Below, one piece after another: positions 1 to 8,938 of a DNA stretch of 64,000 nt. The notes under the pieces are model-generated. The model was not told the DNA's origin. It ran no database searches and worked only from the letters and a program-made list of their open reading frames with translations. The DNA comes from JAJDXW01 sp965223775. GTDB taxonomy: Bacteria > Pseudomonadota > Gammaproteobacteria > HK1. Made by a program: the position numbers and the translations under genes. The stretch is from assembly GCA_965223775.1 (NCBI GenBank), contig OZ245021.1:5642001-5706000 (forward strand), written 5' to 3'. Position 1 is the stretch's first letter; the number at the start of each line of letters is the position of its first letter.

Positions 1-357
1 CGCTATCTCGAGGACATGGCGCGCACCGCGGCGGTGACGCTGCTCACGCTCACGCCCGAGAACGCGGCCCATGTGCGCCGCGCGGCGGCCCGGATGAGCC
101 ATGCCTCGGCGCGCGGCGCGATCGGCGCCTGGGTCGAGGCCGAAGCGGGCCGCATGGCGGGGCGCGATCTGGCGACCGCGTTCTATCCCACGGACATCGA
201 GGCCGACACCGGGCGGCTCACGGTCGAGATCGCGGGCGAGCTGGTGACCTGGATCGGGCGCGAGGAGGCGGCGCGGGCGGACCGGCGCTACCGGCTCGCC
301 TTCCACATCGACGGCGGTCGCATCGGGCTGCTGCGCTTCGAGGAGCTGGAGGACTGA
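1..357 (+). CDS. traE: TraE, F-type T4SS component (5' end cut by window)
   Basis: The frame is open from the first base, so only the C-terminal 118 residues are present and the first in-frame ATG at 16 is internal. TraE is an inner-membrane, VirB8-like component of F-type conjugation channels. The visible part is the periplasmic domain, with the usual features of a helix beginning YLEDMAR, a stretch resembling LLTLTPENA and a beta-rich tail. The stop at 355-357 is followed two bases later by the traK start, the standard traE-traK-traB order. The N-terminal membrane helix lies outside the window. Identification rests on weak family resemblance plus strong gene order. Confidence 0.82.
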   Translation, partial: RYLEDMARTAAVTLLTLTPENAAHVRRAAARMSHASARGAIGAWVEAEAGRMAGRDLATAFYPTDIEADTGRLTVEIAGELVTWIGREEAARADRRYRLAFHIDGGRIGLLRFEELED

Positions 358-359
358 CC

Positions 360-1181
360 ATGACACGGAAGAAATTCAAGGGGACCCGCACGGCCGCGCT
401 GGCGGCACTGCTCGCCGCAGCGGCCGCGTTCGCCATGACGGCGGCGCCGGCGCGGGCGATGCAGATCCTGGACGCGGCCGACCACGCGGAGCTCGCTGCG
501 GAGATCTCGGCGCGGGACGTGAGCCGCATCGCGCTCGGCGGCGACCGCATCCGGCGGGTGATCCGCAGCCCCGGCGGCTTCGCCGTCGAGCACGATCCCG
601 GGAGCGGCGACCTCTACCTGCGGCCCGTGGCGCCGCCGGCGTCCGTGGCGGGCAGCCCGGTCACGCTGTTCATCGGCACCGAGCGGGGCTTCACCTACCG
701 GCTGACGCTCACCCCTGCCGACCGGGGCTCGGCGCAGATCCTGATCCGCAACCCCGACGCCGCCTCGGCGGCGTTCGCCGGGCGCGGGGCCGGGTCGGGC
801 GATCCCCGGATCGGGGTCCGGGGCGGGCCCCGGGTGGCGGCGCTGGTGCGGCTGGTGCGCGCGGTGGCGCGCCGCGAGGTGTTGCCGGGATACGAGATCG
901 TGCCGGGGACCGGAGAGGCTCCGGACGGGCTCACGGTCATCGAGACCTGGCGGGGGCCGCGCTTCGCGGCGCATGTGGTCGAGGCCGGCCGCGGCCCGAG
1001 CGCGGGCACCGATGCGCACGACGCCGCGGCCCTCGCCGGGACCGTGTTCGACGGTGAAGACGGTGCGCGGGTTGCGGCGCTGTGGCTGGCGCCGCCCGGG
1101 AGCGGACCCTCGGGCGGGCGGCTCGCCGTGCTGATCACCGAGACCGTTTCCGGGGCCGCGCCGGCGGGAGACCCGCGATGA
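360..1181 (+). CDS. traK: TraK, outer-membrane-associated secretin-like T4SS protein
   Basis: 273 residues with a clear signal peptide: basic start, Ala-rich hydrophobic core and an APARA cleavage region near residue 33. TraK is the VirB9-like member of the F-type outer-membrane core complex and works with TraB and TraV in the periplasm. The mature N-terminus has the alternating beta pattern expected of the family (RIALGGDRIRRV, then LYLRP). The length is in the usual range for TraK. The TGA stop overlaps the ATG of traB (ATGA), implying translational coupling. The assignment is firm because of its place between traE and traB. Confidence 0.88.
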   Translation: MTRKKFKGTRTAALAALLAAAAAFAMTAAPARAMQILDAADHAELAAEISARDVSRIALGGDRIRRVIRSPGGFAVEHDPGSGDLYLRPVAPPASVAGSPVTLFIGTERGFTYRLTLTPADRGSAQILIRNPDAASAAFAGRGAGSGDPRIGVRGGPRVAALVRLVRAVARREVLPGYEIVPGTGEAPDGLTVIETWRGPRFAAHVVEAGRGPSAGTDAHDAAALAGTVFDGEDGARVAALWLAPPGSGPSGGRLAVLITETVSGAAPAGDPR

Positions 1182-2494
1182 GCGCCGCCGGACGCAACCG
1201 CTCCGGCGCGGGCGCGACCGACGGCGAGGCGCAAGCCGTGCGCCGGCGCCAGCTGGTGCTGTTCTCCGTCATCGCCGCCGCGGTGCTGGTCGTGCTGGCC
1301 GCGTGGCTCGGCGCCGGCGGCGGCAAGGGTCCGGCGCCGGCCGGCGGCATCGAGGCCGAGCTCGCCGGCCCGGACATGCCCGAGAAGGTCTGGACCCGGC
1401 GCTCGGAGGCGCGGATCGGCGCCATCGAGGCGAGGCTGCGCGAGATGCAGGGCGCGGCGCGGCGGCTCGCCGCCGAGAACGAGCGGCTGCGCGCGAGGCT
1501 GGTCGAGGATGGCGGGGACGCGCGCAGAGTCATCGACCGGCAGAAGGCGGCGATCGACGAGCTCGAGCGGCGCCTACGGGCGGTCCCGGCGCCGGGAGAG
1601 GCGCCGGGCGCCCCGCCCGGCTCGGACCCCTACTTCCGGGTGCCGGCCGCCACGCCGTCGGGCGCCCGGCCCGCTGGCGCGCCCGTGGCGCCGGCGCCGT
1701 TGATCGAGACGTTCGAGCTGGAGGGCGATCCCGGGGGTTCGGGGACGGGCCCGCGCAGCGGCGCGGAGACCGTCGCCGAGGCGGTCGAGAAATCCGTCGC
1801 GCGCTGGCTGCCGGCGGGCGCCCACGCCGAGGCGGTCGTGCTGGCGGGCGTCGACGCCTCGGCCGGGGTCTCGTCACAGGGCGACCCGCGCCCGGTGCTG
1901 TTCCGCATCACCGGCCCGGCCTGGACCGCGGCGCCATCGGGGTCGGGGGACGGCGCGGCGCTCCGCGTCGACATCGCTGGCTGCACGGTGACCGGCGCCG
2001 CCCATGGCGACCTCTCCTCGGAGAAGGTCTACGCCAGGTTCAGGACCATGACCTGCGCCGGGTCCCGTCCCGGCACCGTCATCGAGACCCCGGTCGCGGG
2101 GTTCGTCGCCGGGTCCGGCAAGACCGGGGTGCGCGGGCCGGTGGTGAGCCGCGAGGGGGCGCTGGTCGAGAAGGCGTTCCTCGCAGGGCTCGTGTCGGGC
2201 GTCGGCCAGGGCGTCGCGAGCGCCTTCCAGCCCCAGGCGGTGGCGACGGGCGGCGCGGCGGCGGTCGCCAACACGGGCCTCGGTGACATCGGGCGCGCGG
2301 GCCTGGGCGCCGGCGCCGCCTCGGCCGGGCGGAAGGTCGCCGACTACATGATCCGCCGCGCCGAGCAGTACCAGCCGGTGATCCAGCTCCGGGCCGGCAC
2401 AAGGGTGACGCTGGTGTTCCTCGAGGGCGCGCGCATCGGGGGAGCGCCCCGGTCCGGCGGCCGCGCCGCCCCACCCACCCAGGGAGGCAAGTGA
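1178..2494 (+). CDS. traB: TraB, VirB10-like channel scaffold
   Basis: 438 residues from the ATG at 1178, chosen over an upstream in-frame ATG at 1082 because it overlaps the traK stop as ATGA. TraB spans both membranes and links energy use to the outer-membrane core. The architecture is typical: a short cytoplasmic tail, one transmembrane helix at about 25-43, a heptad-like coiled coil at about 70-130, a Pro/Ala/Gly-rich linker, and a C-terminal beta-barrel domain ending near TRVTLVFLEGARIG. Neighbours are traK and traV. Confidence 0.9.
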   Translation: MSAAGRNRSGAGATDGEAQAVRRRQLVLFSVIAAAVLVVLAAWLGAGGGKGPAPAGGIEAELAGPDMPEKVWTRRSEARIGAIEARLREMQGAARRLAAENERLRARLVEDGGDARRVIDRQKAAIDELERRLRAVPAPGEAPGAPPGSDPYFRVPAATPSGARPAGAPVAPAPLIETFELEGDPGGSGTGPRSGAETVAEAVEKSVARWLPAGAHAEAVVLAGVDASAGVSSQGDPRPVLFRITGPAWTAAPSGSGDGAALRVDIAGCTVTGAAHGDLSSEKVYARFRTMTCAGSRPGTVIETPVAGFVAGSGKTGVRGPVVSREGALVEKAFLAGLVSGVGQGVASAFQPQAVATGGAAAVANTGLGDIGRAGLGAGAASAGRKVADYMIRRAEQYQPVIQLRAGTRVTLVFLEGARIGGAPRSGGRAAPPTQGGK

Positions 2495-2495
2495 G

Positions 2496-3104
2496 ATGAC
2501 GAAACGCAAGAAACGCGCGCGTCGCCGGACCGCGATCTCGGTCTTCGCATCGGTCGCGGCGCTGACGCTGGCGGGCTGCTCGGCGACCCATGTCGGCGAG
2601 TCCTGGCAGTGCCCGCTGGCGCAAGGCGCGAGCTGCGACAGCGTCGCGGCGGCCGATCCGGCGGTGCCGGGCGCCGGGGCGGAACGAAGACCCGTGCTCC
2701 GCGAGCCGCTCTACCGGGTGCGCGGCACCGAGAGCTCCGAAGCGCCGCCCCCGGCGCGGTCCTGTGATGCCGGCTGCGGCGCCGGCTTCGGTCCCTTCGC
2801 CTGGCTGGCGCGGCTGTTCGGGGCCGGGGATGCGAAGAGCGCTCGGGAGACCCCCGTCGCCGAATCCCCGGCCCCGGCCGCCGTGCGGGTTCCGCAAACC
2901 GCCGCGGACGACGCCGCCGTGGCGCCGGAACCGCCGGCGGACACCGCCGCCCTCCCGGCCTCGCCCGCTCCGGCCGGCGATCTGCGCACGGGCGAGGCGA
3001 TCGGGCGCATCTGGATCGCGCCCTTCGTCGATGCGAACGGCGTCTACCGCGAGGCTTCCCATGTCCGGGTGGTGCTGGAGCCGGCCGGCTGGAGGTTGAA
3101 GTGA
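2496..3104 (+). CDS. traV: TraV, outer-membrane lipoprotein
   Basis: 202 residues with a textbook lipoprotein signal: Lys/Arg-rich start, a hydrophobic run and an LAGC lipobox with Cys28 as the lipidated residue. TraV is the VirB7-like lipoprotein of the F-type core complex and carries conserved cysteines after the lipobox; here these are in WQCPLAQGASC and in a CDAGCGAGF stretch. The C-terminus ends with the motif IWIAPFVDANGVY, common in TraV. The gene starts one base after the traB stop and its own stop overlaps the traC start, so it lies fully inside the operon. Confidence 0.88.
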   Translation: MTKRKKRARRRTAISVFASVAALTLAGCSATHVGESWQCPLAQGASCDSVAAADPAVPGAGAERRPVLREPLYRVRGTESSEAPPPARSCDAGCGAGFGPFAWLARLFGAGDAKSARETPVAESPAPAAVRVPQTAADDAAVAPEPPADTAALPASPAPAGDLRTGEAIGRIWIAPFVDANGVYREASHVRVVLEPAGWRLK

Positions 3105-5689
3105 TCTCGCGCCTGCTCGAGCTCTTCGAGGGGCCGGAGGCGCCCGGGCCCTGGACGCCGCCCGCGATGCCGGCGGCGCTGCATGCCCTGCTGCCCTGGC
3201 GTGCCTTCGACGAATCGAGCGAGCTCTATGTCAACGCCGCCAGCGCCGGTTTCGCGATCGAGCTGCCGCCCTTTGCCGGCATCGACGCCGAGACCCTCGG
3301 CGCGCTGGCGGGCACGCTGGCCGACGCCGCGCCCGAGCGCTGCACGGTGCAGGTGATCCACTGGGCGAGCCCGCGCTTCGGGGCGGCCTACGGCGTCTGG
3401 GCCGAGCCGCGCGCCGGCGCCGGGGGGGCGCTGGCGCGGATGGGGGAGCGGCGCGGCGCGCTTCTCGCCCGCGGCGGCTGGCGCAGGCTCCATGCGGGCG
3501 GGCCGCCCTTCACGCTCTCGGACTACCGGGTGTTCGTCACCGCCTGCCTCGCAGGCGGTGCGGGACCGGCCGCCGAGACCGCGCTCGGGGCCTTCCGCCG
3601 GGCGCTCGAAGGCACGCTCGCCTCGGCCGGCGCCCATGCCAGGCGGCTCGAGCCCGACGCCCTTCTCTCGCTGGCGGCCGAGCTCACCGCCCCGGACATC
3701 GCCGGCGTGGGCGACGGGGGAACGCCCCGGTCCGCGGAGACCCGGCGTCCTGCCCGGCGCTGGTCGCCGCGCGATCCGCTCCACGAGCAGTGCATCGCCC
3801 CCGGCCGCGCGCTCACCGTGGCGCCGACCGGCCTCACCTTCCACGACCCCGAGGGGACCGACGTGGCGGTCCGCGTGCTGTCGGCGATCGCCTTCCCCGA
3901 GGTGTGGCCGGGCTGGCGCGGCAACGCGCTGATCGGCGACTTCCACCGCGACTTCCTCCAGCCGGGCTGCCCGGTGCTCACGACCCTGACCGTGATGACC
4001 GGCGACGAGGCGGCGGGCGAGAAGGCGTTCCTGAAGAGCGCGCGGGCGACCCAGCAGGCGGGCACCGGGATCGCGCGCTATCTCCCCGGCCTGCCCGAGA
4101 AGGCGCGCGACTGGCAGGCGGTCACGGAGCGGCTGAAGGACGGCGAGCGGCTGGTGCGGGCCTGCTACACGGTCGCCGTTTACGCGCCCCTGGACGCGCT
4201 CGACGAGGCCGAGCAGGCGGTGCGCGCGATCTATCACGGCCAGGGCTGGCGGGTCGCGGCCGAGCGCTATGTCCAGCTCCCCTCCTGGCTCGCCTGTCTC
4301 CCGATGGCCTCGGCGGGCGGGCTCGACGCCGACCTCGAACGCATGGGCCGGATGAAGACGCTGCTGACCGCGTCCGCGGTCAACCTCGCGCCGGTGCATG
4401 GCGAGTGGCGCGGCCAGCCGGCCCATGCCGACAACCCGCCGGCGCTGTTCCTGATCGGGCGCCGCGGCCAGCCCGCCTGCTGGTCGCCGTTCGCCAACGA
4501 GGCCGGCAACTACAACGTCGCCGTCACCGGCAAGTCGGGCTCGGGCAAGTCGGTGCTGATGCAGGAGCTGGTCGCCGGCCTCATCGGCGCCGGCGGCGAG
4601 GCGGTGGTGATCGACGACGGGCGCTCCTTCCAGCACACGGCGGAAGCGCTCGGCGGCGCCTTCATCGCCTTCGGCAAGGACCCGGCCTGCCTCAACCCCT
4701 TCGCCATGATCGACGCCGGGACGGCGGAGCGCGACGGCGACTACCGCGAGGAGTGCTTCGCGATGCTGGCGGGCGTCATCGGGCGCATGTGCCGGCGCAG
4801 AGGAAGCATCGACGACATCGAGGCGGCGCTCATCGACGGCGCCATCGCGGCGGCCTGGGACGAGGCTCGCGACCAGGCCGATCTCGGCACGGTGCGCAAC
4901 CATCTCGACGCGCGCGAGGACCGCCGCGCGAAGGACATGGGCACCGCGCTCGGGACCTGGTGCCCCGGCGGCGCCTCGGGAAGGCTCTTCGCCGGGTCCG
5001 GGGTGCCGGACCTCGAGAACGCGCTCACCGTGTTCGAGCTCGCCGAGCTGAAAGGAAGGGGCGACGTGCAGGGCGTGGTGCTGATGCTGGTGGTCTTCCT
5101 CGCGACGCAACGCATGTATCACGGCCCGCGCACGAGGGCGAAGGCGATCGTCATCGACGAGGCCTGGGACCTGCTCTCGGGCGAGGACAGCCGCGCGTTC
5201 CTCGAAGGCGCCGCGCGACGGGCGCGCAAGTACCGCGGCGCGCTGGTGACCGGCACCCAGTCGGTCAACGACTACTACGCCAACCCCGCCGCGCGCGCCG
5301 CCTGGGACAACGCCGACTGGACCGTCTTCCTCGCCCAGAAGGACGAGTCGGTCGAGCTGCTCCGCGAGGAGAAGCGCATCCACTGCGACCCCGGGATGGA
5401 GCGGGCGCTCAAGAGCCTGACCACCGCCGACGGGCGCTATGCGGAGCTCGTGCTGCACGGCCCCGACGGCTGGCGGGTCGCGCGCCTGGTGCTCGACCCC
5501 TGGTCGGTCGCGCTGTTCTCCTCGCGCGGCCCGGCCTTCGCGGCGGTCGAGACGCTGAAGGCCCAGGGCCTCACGACGGTCGAGGCCATCGACCGCATCG
5601 CCGGGGACGTTCCCCCCGCCGGGGACGCTTCCTCCGGGGGCGGCGGTACCGAAGAACCCGAACCCACCGAAACGGGAGAGAGCGCATGA
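3101..5689 (+). CDS. traC: TraC, VirB4-like assembly ATPase
   Basis: 862 residues, the usual size for TraC. It is the cytoplasmic ATPase that powers pilus assembly. Walker A is GKSGSGKS at about residues 477-484 and Walker B is AIVIDEAWDLL at about 681-691, followed by a GTQSVNDYY segment typical of this family. The N-terminal half is the TraC/VirB4 recognition region. The GTG start at 3101 overlaps the traV stop by four bases and the TGA stop overlaps the next ATG. The last 35 residues are Gly/Ser/Glu-rich and probably disordered. Confidence 0.95.
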   Translation: MISRLLELFEGPEAPGPWTPPAMPAALHALLPWRAFDESSELYVNAASAGFAIELPPFAGIDAETLGALAGTLADAAPERCTVQVIHWASPRFGAAYGVWAEPRAGAGGALARMGERRGALLARGGWRRLHAGGPPFTLSDYRVFVTACLAGGAGPAAETALGAFRRALEGTLASAGAHARRLEPDALLSLAAELTAPDIAGVGDGGTPRSAETRRPARRWSPRDPLHEQCIAPGRALTVAPTGLTFHDPEGTDVAVRVLSAIAFPEVWPGWRGNALIGDFHRDFLQPGCPVLTTLTVMTGDEAAGEKAFLKSARATQQAGTGIARYLPGLPEKARDWQAVTERLKDGERLVRACYTVAVYAPLDALDEAEQAVRAIYHGQGWRVAAERYVQLPSWLACLPMASAGGLDADLERMGRMKTLLTASAVNLAPVHGEWRGQPAHADNPPALFLIGRRGQPACWSPFANEAGNYNVAVTGKSGSGKSVLMQELVAGLIGAGGEAVVIDDGRSFQHTAEALGGAFIAFGKDPACLNPFAMIDAGTAERDGDYREECFAMLAGVIGRMCRRRGSIDDIEAALIDGAIAAAWDEARDQADLGTVRNHLDAREDRRAKDMGTALGTWCPGGASGRLFAGSGVPDLENALTVFELAELKGRGDVQGVVLMLVVFLATQRMYHGPRTRAKAIVIDEAWDLLSGEDSRAFLEGAARRARKYRGALVTGTQSVNDYYANPAARAAWDNADWTVFLAQKDESVELLREEKRIHCDPGMERALKSLTTADGRYAELVLHGPDGWRVARLVLDPWSVALFSSRGPAFAAVETLKAQGLTTVEAIDRIAGDVPPAGDASSGGGGTEEPEPTETGESA

Positions 5690-6348
5690 AAGCGAGGATC
5701 GAAACCCCCGCGGCCGCGGACCGGCCGCTCGCCTGGCCGGACGACCCCGAGACCGTGACCGCCGCGGATATCGACTTCGAGGCGCTCGCCCATGTGCTCG
5801 CCAACTGCTGCCGCCGGGGTGGGCGGATGCGGCGCTACCACTCGCTCGCCGCCCATGCGGTGATCGTGAGCGAGGAGATCGAGGCGCTGGGCGGGCTCAT
5901 CGACGAGGACCGGCGCGCCCTTGCGCTGCACGCGCTCCTCTGCGGCGCCGCGTCCGCGTGGTTCCGAGGCGAGTGGACGGGCTCGGCGCGGGCGGCCGAG
6001 CCCGGTTCGCGGACCGGGCCGGGCCGCACGGCGCGCCTCGCGGCCGGGATCGAAGCCGTGGTGCGCGAGGCCGCGGGCTTGAGCGCCGTGCTCGACGAGG
6101 AGCAGGCGGAGCTGCTGCGCTTCGTCGGCCGCATGGCGGGGGCGGCGGAGCAACGCGACCTGCTCGGCGACGACGCGCCGGCGGACGCCGGGATCGGGTT
6201 CCCGCCGCTCAAGCGGCGTATCCGAAGTATCGCGCCCGAGCGCGCGGCGCAAGCCTGGCTGGCCCGGTTCCGGGCGCTCGCAGGCGATCGGGGTGGGAAG
6301 AAGAACGGCGCGGCCGGTGGCGGCGCGGGCGGAACGCCGGATGCCTGA
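5686..6348 (+). CDS. Degenerate HD-domain protein in the tra operon
   Basis: 220 residues from an ATG that overlaps the traC stop (ATGA). The first 100 residues resemble the phage and plasmid HD phosphohydrolase family: a DIDFEALAHVLANCCRR helix, then RYHSLAAHAVIVSEEI, where active relatives have a similar YSVAQHSV helix carrying the first metal His. Where those relatives have LLHDAAEAY, this protein has LLCGAASAW, so the metal-binding His-Asp pair and the following Glu are missing. Catalysis is therefore unlikely. The C-terminus is basic and Gly-rich. Its position between traC and trbI suggests a structural or regulatory role in transfer, but this is inference. Confidence 0.75.
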   Translation: MKARIETPAAADRPLAWPDDPETVTAADIDFEALAHVLANCCRRGGRMRRYHSLAAHAVIVSEEIEALGGLIDEDRRALALHALLCGAASAWFRGEWTGSARAAEPGSRTGPGRTARLAAGIEAVVREAAGLSAVLDEEQAELLRFVGRMAGAAEQRDLLGDDAPADAGIGFPPLKRRIRSIAPERAAQAWLARFRALAGDRGGKKNGAAGGGAGGTPDA

Positions 6349-6751
6349 CATGGGCCGGGAACGCCATCGCGAGGACGTCGTCTGGCCGGTCGTGCTGTCG
6401 GCCGTGCTGCTCTCGGGCGCGGTGGCGGCGGCGGTCTCGGCCGCGACGGTCCGCCTGGCCGTCCCCGAGGCGCCGGCGATCGCCAGCGTGCGGCTCGGCG
6501 AGATCGCCGCCGGCTGGGCCGTGACGGCGGCCGGGACGGAGTCGACGACGGAAGACGCGGCGGCGGGGGCCCGTCGCTGGGCCGCGGCGCTGGAGAGCGC
6601 GCTCGCGCACGTGGCGGTACGCGAGGGCGTGGTGCTGCTGCCCGCGCGCGCGGTCGCCGCCGGGGCGCCCGACATGACGGCGCACATCGAGGCGGCGCTG
6701 GCGGCGGTCCTTGCCGCCGCCCCGCCCGACCCGGCGGAGGCCGTCCGATGA
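6341..6751 (+). CDS. trbI: TrbI, F-type conjugation inner-membrane protein
   Basis: 136 residues starting at an ATG that overlaps the preceding gene by eight bases; an alternative ATG nine bases downstream is possible. A transmembrane helix (about residues 14-34, VVWPVVLSAVLLSGAVAAAV) is followed by a short periplasmic domain with the VRLGEIAAGW motif seen in F-type TrbI proteins. In F, TrbI affects pilus retraction. Position between traC and the signal peptidase/traW matches known F-type operons. The stop overlaps the next ATG. Confidence 0.72.
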   Translation: MPDMGRERHREDVVWPVVLSAVLLSGAVAAAVSAATVRLAVPEAPAIASVRLGEIAAGWAVTAAGTESTTEDAAAGARRWAAALESALAHVAVREGVVLLPARAVAAGAPDMTAHIEAALAAVLAAAPPDPAEAVR

Positions 6752-7293
6752 CCGCGCGTCGCCGCCATATCGGGCTGGCCGTCATGGTGGCGCTGGCGGC
6801 GCTGTGGCTCGCCGCCGCTTCGCGCGTGCATGTCAACGCGAGCTGGTCGGACGGGGCCTGGGGCTATGCCGCCTTCCCCCTGTTCGGCGGGGAACCGGCG
6901 ATCGGCGACCGGGTCCTGTTCGAGCCGCCGGAAGCGCTCGGCTCCTCGGTGCCGTATCTCAAGACGGTGCGCGGCGTGCCGGGCATGACCGTGACGGTCG
7001 ATGCACAGGGCCGGGTGACGGTCGGCGGCGTCGCGCTGGGGAAGGCCAAGAGCCACGCGCTGGACGGCAGAGCGCTGGAAGCAATGCGCCCGGTGACGAT
7101 CCCCGCGGGGCACTACTACCTCCACGGCGACCACGTCGACAGCCACGACAGCCGCTATGCCGAGATCGGCCTGGTGCCGCGCGGACGCATCCTCGGACGC
7201 GCCATCGCCATGCCGGACATCCCCTGGCTCGGCCTCGAAGGGCCGCTCGTGGGGCCGGAGGATTTTCCGGCGCCGGCGGGGCGGCGGCCATGA
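6748..7293 (+). CDS. TraF-type S26 signal peptidase
   Basis: 181 residues with one N-terminal transmembrane helix and an S26 (LepB/TraF) peptidase fold outside the membrane. The likely nucleophile is Ser34 in VNASWSDG and the general base Lys72 in YLKTVRGVPG, followed by the GHYYLHGD and DSHDSRY blocks conserved in this family. Such enzymes mature conjugative pilin or other tra proteins. Unusually, the Pro that normally follows the active-site Ser (SxP) is absent. The ATG overlaps the trbI stop and its stop overlaps traW, so it is inside the operon. Confidence 0.85.
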   Translation: MTARRRHIGLAVMVALAALWLAAASRVHVNASWSDGAWGYAAFPLFGGEPAIGDRVLFEPPEALGSSVPYLKTVRGVPGMTVTVDAQGRVTVGGVALGKAKSHALDGRALEAMRPVTIPAGHYYLHGDHVDSHDSRYAEIGLVPRGRILGRAIAMPDIPWLGLEGPLVGPEDFPAPAGRRP

Positions 7294-7949
7294 ACTCCGC
7301 CCGGCCCTTCCGGTCCGCCCTCGCATCCGCGATGCGGGTGTCGGCGGTTGCGGTGTTGCTCGCGGCCGCGGCGCCTGCCCGGGCGGTGGACCTCGGCGTG
7401 CGCGGCCACACCTGGCCGGTCGCCGAGCCGGACCTGCTCGAACAGATCGAGGCGCGCCTCCAGGACATGCAGCGTTCGGGTGAGCTGGCCCGCCTCGAAA
7501 CGGAGGCCCGCGCCCGCGCCCGGTCGCGGCTGGAGGAACCCGAACCCGTCCCGGGGATCGTGCCCGCCAGGGAGCGCCGTTCGCGCCTGTTCGATCCGGC
7601 GATTACCGTCGAACGGGACATCGCGCTGCCGGACGGCACGCCGATTGCCGCCGCTGGCGCGAGGGTGAACCCGCTGGTGAGCCACGCGCTCACGCGCGAC
7701 CTGCTGTTCGTCGACGGGCGCCGCGAGGCGGAGATCGCCTGGGCGCTGGCGCACGACCGCCCGGCGAAGATCGTCCTGCTCGCGGGCCGGCCCCTCGATC
7801 TCTCGCGGCGCCATGGCCGACCCTTCTTCTTCGACCAGGGCGGCCGGCTCGCGGCCCGGTTCGGTATCGCGGCGACGCCGGCGCTGGTCGAGCAGGCGGG
7901 ATCGAAGCTGCGCATCACCGAGGTCCCGCTCGCGGACGGCGGGCCATGA
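7290..7949 (+). CDS. traW: TraW, periplasmic pilus assembly protein
   Basis: 219 residues from the ATG overlapping the peptidase stop. A signal peptide ends near APARA (about residue 33). The mature protein starts DLGVRGHTWPVAEPDLL, the conserved opening of TraW, where the GxTxxIxExDLL pattern is diagnostic. The C-terminal half carries RPFFFDQGG and FGIAATPALVEQ, a thioredoxin-like block also typical of TraW. TraW acts with TraU and TrbC in periplasmic pilus assembly, and those two genes follow directly. The stop overlaps traU by four bases. Confidence 0.92.
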   Translation: MNSARPFRSALASAMRVSAVAVLLAAAAPARAVDLGVRGHTWPVAEPDLLEQIEARLQDMQRSGELARLETEARARARSRLEEPEPVPGIVPARERRSRLFDPAITVERDIALPDGTPIAAAGARVNPLVSHALTRDLLFVDGRREAEIAWALAHDRPAKIVLLAGRPLDLSRRHGRPFFFDQGGRLAARFGIAATPALVEQAGSKLRITEVPLADGGP

Positions 7950-8938
7950 GCCGCCTGCTGTTCGCCCTCATGCTGTGCGCGGCGCTTCCGGCCGGGACGG
8001 CCGAGGCCCAGTCCTGCACCGGGCGGTTCGTCAACCCGATCTCGGACGTGTGCTGGGAGTGCCTGTTCCCGATCTCGATCGGCCCGATCCGCATCGGCAG
8101 CGCGTCCGGCGCCCCGGACACCCCCAACCCGTCCTCGCCGATCTGCTTCTGCGGCTCGCCGATCCCGCGCATCGGGCTCTCGCTCGGGGTGTGGGAGCCG
8201 GCGCGGCTGATGGACGTCACGCGCACCCCCTGGTGCTTCCCCAATCTCGGCGGCCTCACCATCGATCCGGGGCTTCCCGCCGCCAGGGGCCGCACAGGGT
8301 CCTCGGGGGGCGACGGGGCGAAGGGCTCGGTGTGGCACGCGCACTACTACGTCTATCCGCTTCTGTCCTGGATCGGGGCGCTGATCGATCTCGGCTGCCT
8401 CGAGGGCGGCGGGCTCGACATCGCCTGGACCTCGGAGCTCGACCCGGCCTGGCTCGACGACGAGCTGTCGTTCCTGCTCAACCCGGAAGCCGCGCTGTTC
8501 GCCAACCTGCCGGCCCAGGCGGCATGCGCCGCCGACTGCGCCGCTTCGTCCGCCGGGCTCCCGCTCGATCCGATGTTCTGGTGCGCGGGGTGCCAGGGCG
8601 GGATGTATCCGCTGACCGGCAACGTCGCGGCCCATGTTGGCGGGGTGCAGGCCTCGCTGCTCGCGGCCCAGCGCCTCGTCTACCGGCTCCACCGGGCCGG
8701 CCTCGCCTGGGGCACCTCGGGCTCGGCCGCGCTCTGCGCGCGCTACCCGATGCCGATCATGCGCAAGTCGCAGTACCGCTGGCAGATGACCCAGCCGGTC
8801 CCGGCCACTTCGCCTCTCACCGGCTGCAACCCGACCGGGCGGTCCTCGGTGCTGTGGGAATCACTCCGGGAAATCCCGGTCTCGGGCGAGAGCTTCGGCT
8901 ACCTGCTGTGGAGAAAACGGACATGTTGCCTCCTCTGA
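7946..8938 (+). CDS. traU: TraU, cysteine-rich pilus assembly protein
   Basis: 330 residues with a signal peptide (cleavage after about residue 21, EAQ/SC) and a Cys-rich mature protein beginning CTGRFVNPISDVCWECLFP, the hallmark start of TraU. Further conserved blocks include CFCGSPIPRIGLSLGVWEP and the C-terminal SFGYLLWRKRTCC. Many disulphides are expected, which fits TraF and TrbC as redox-type partners downstream. TraU is essential for F-type transfer and less so for pilus extension. The last 16 bases overlap trbC. Confidence 0.95.
   Translation: MSRLLFALMLCAALPAGTAEAQSCTGRFVNPISDVCWECLFPISIGPIRIGSASGAPDTPNPSSPICFCGSPIPRIGLSLGVWEPARLMDVTRTPWCFPNLGGLTIDPGLPAARGRTGSSGGDGAKGSVWHAHYYVYPLLSWIGALIDLGCLEGGGLDIAWTSELDPAWLDDELSFLLNPEAALFANLPAQAACAADCAASSAGLPLDPMFWCAGCQGGMYPLTGNVAAHVGGVQASLLAAQRLVYRLHRAGLAWGTSGSAALCARYPMPIMRKSQYRWQMTQPVPATSPLTGCNPTGRSSVLWESLREIPVSGESFGYLLWRKRTCCLL

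Noticed and set aside
3044..5458. 800-codon open frame on the minus strand opposite traC
   Set aside because: It is a mirror of a high-GC gene. traC has complete motifs on the plus strand, and the reverse product is Arg/Gly/Ala/His-rich with no recognisable domain.
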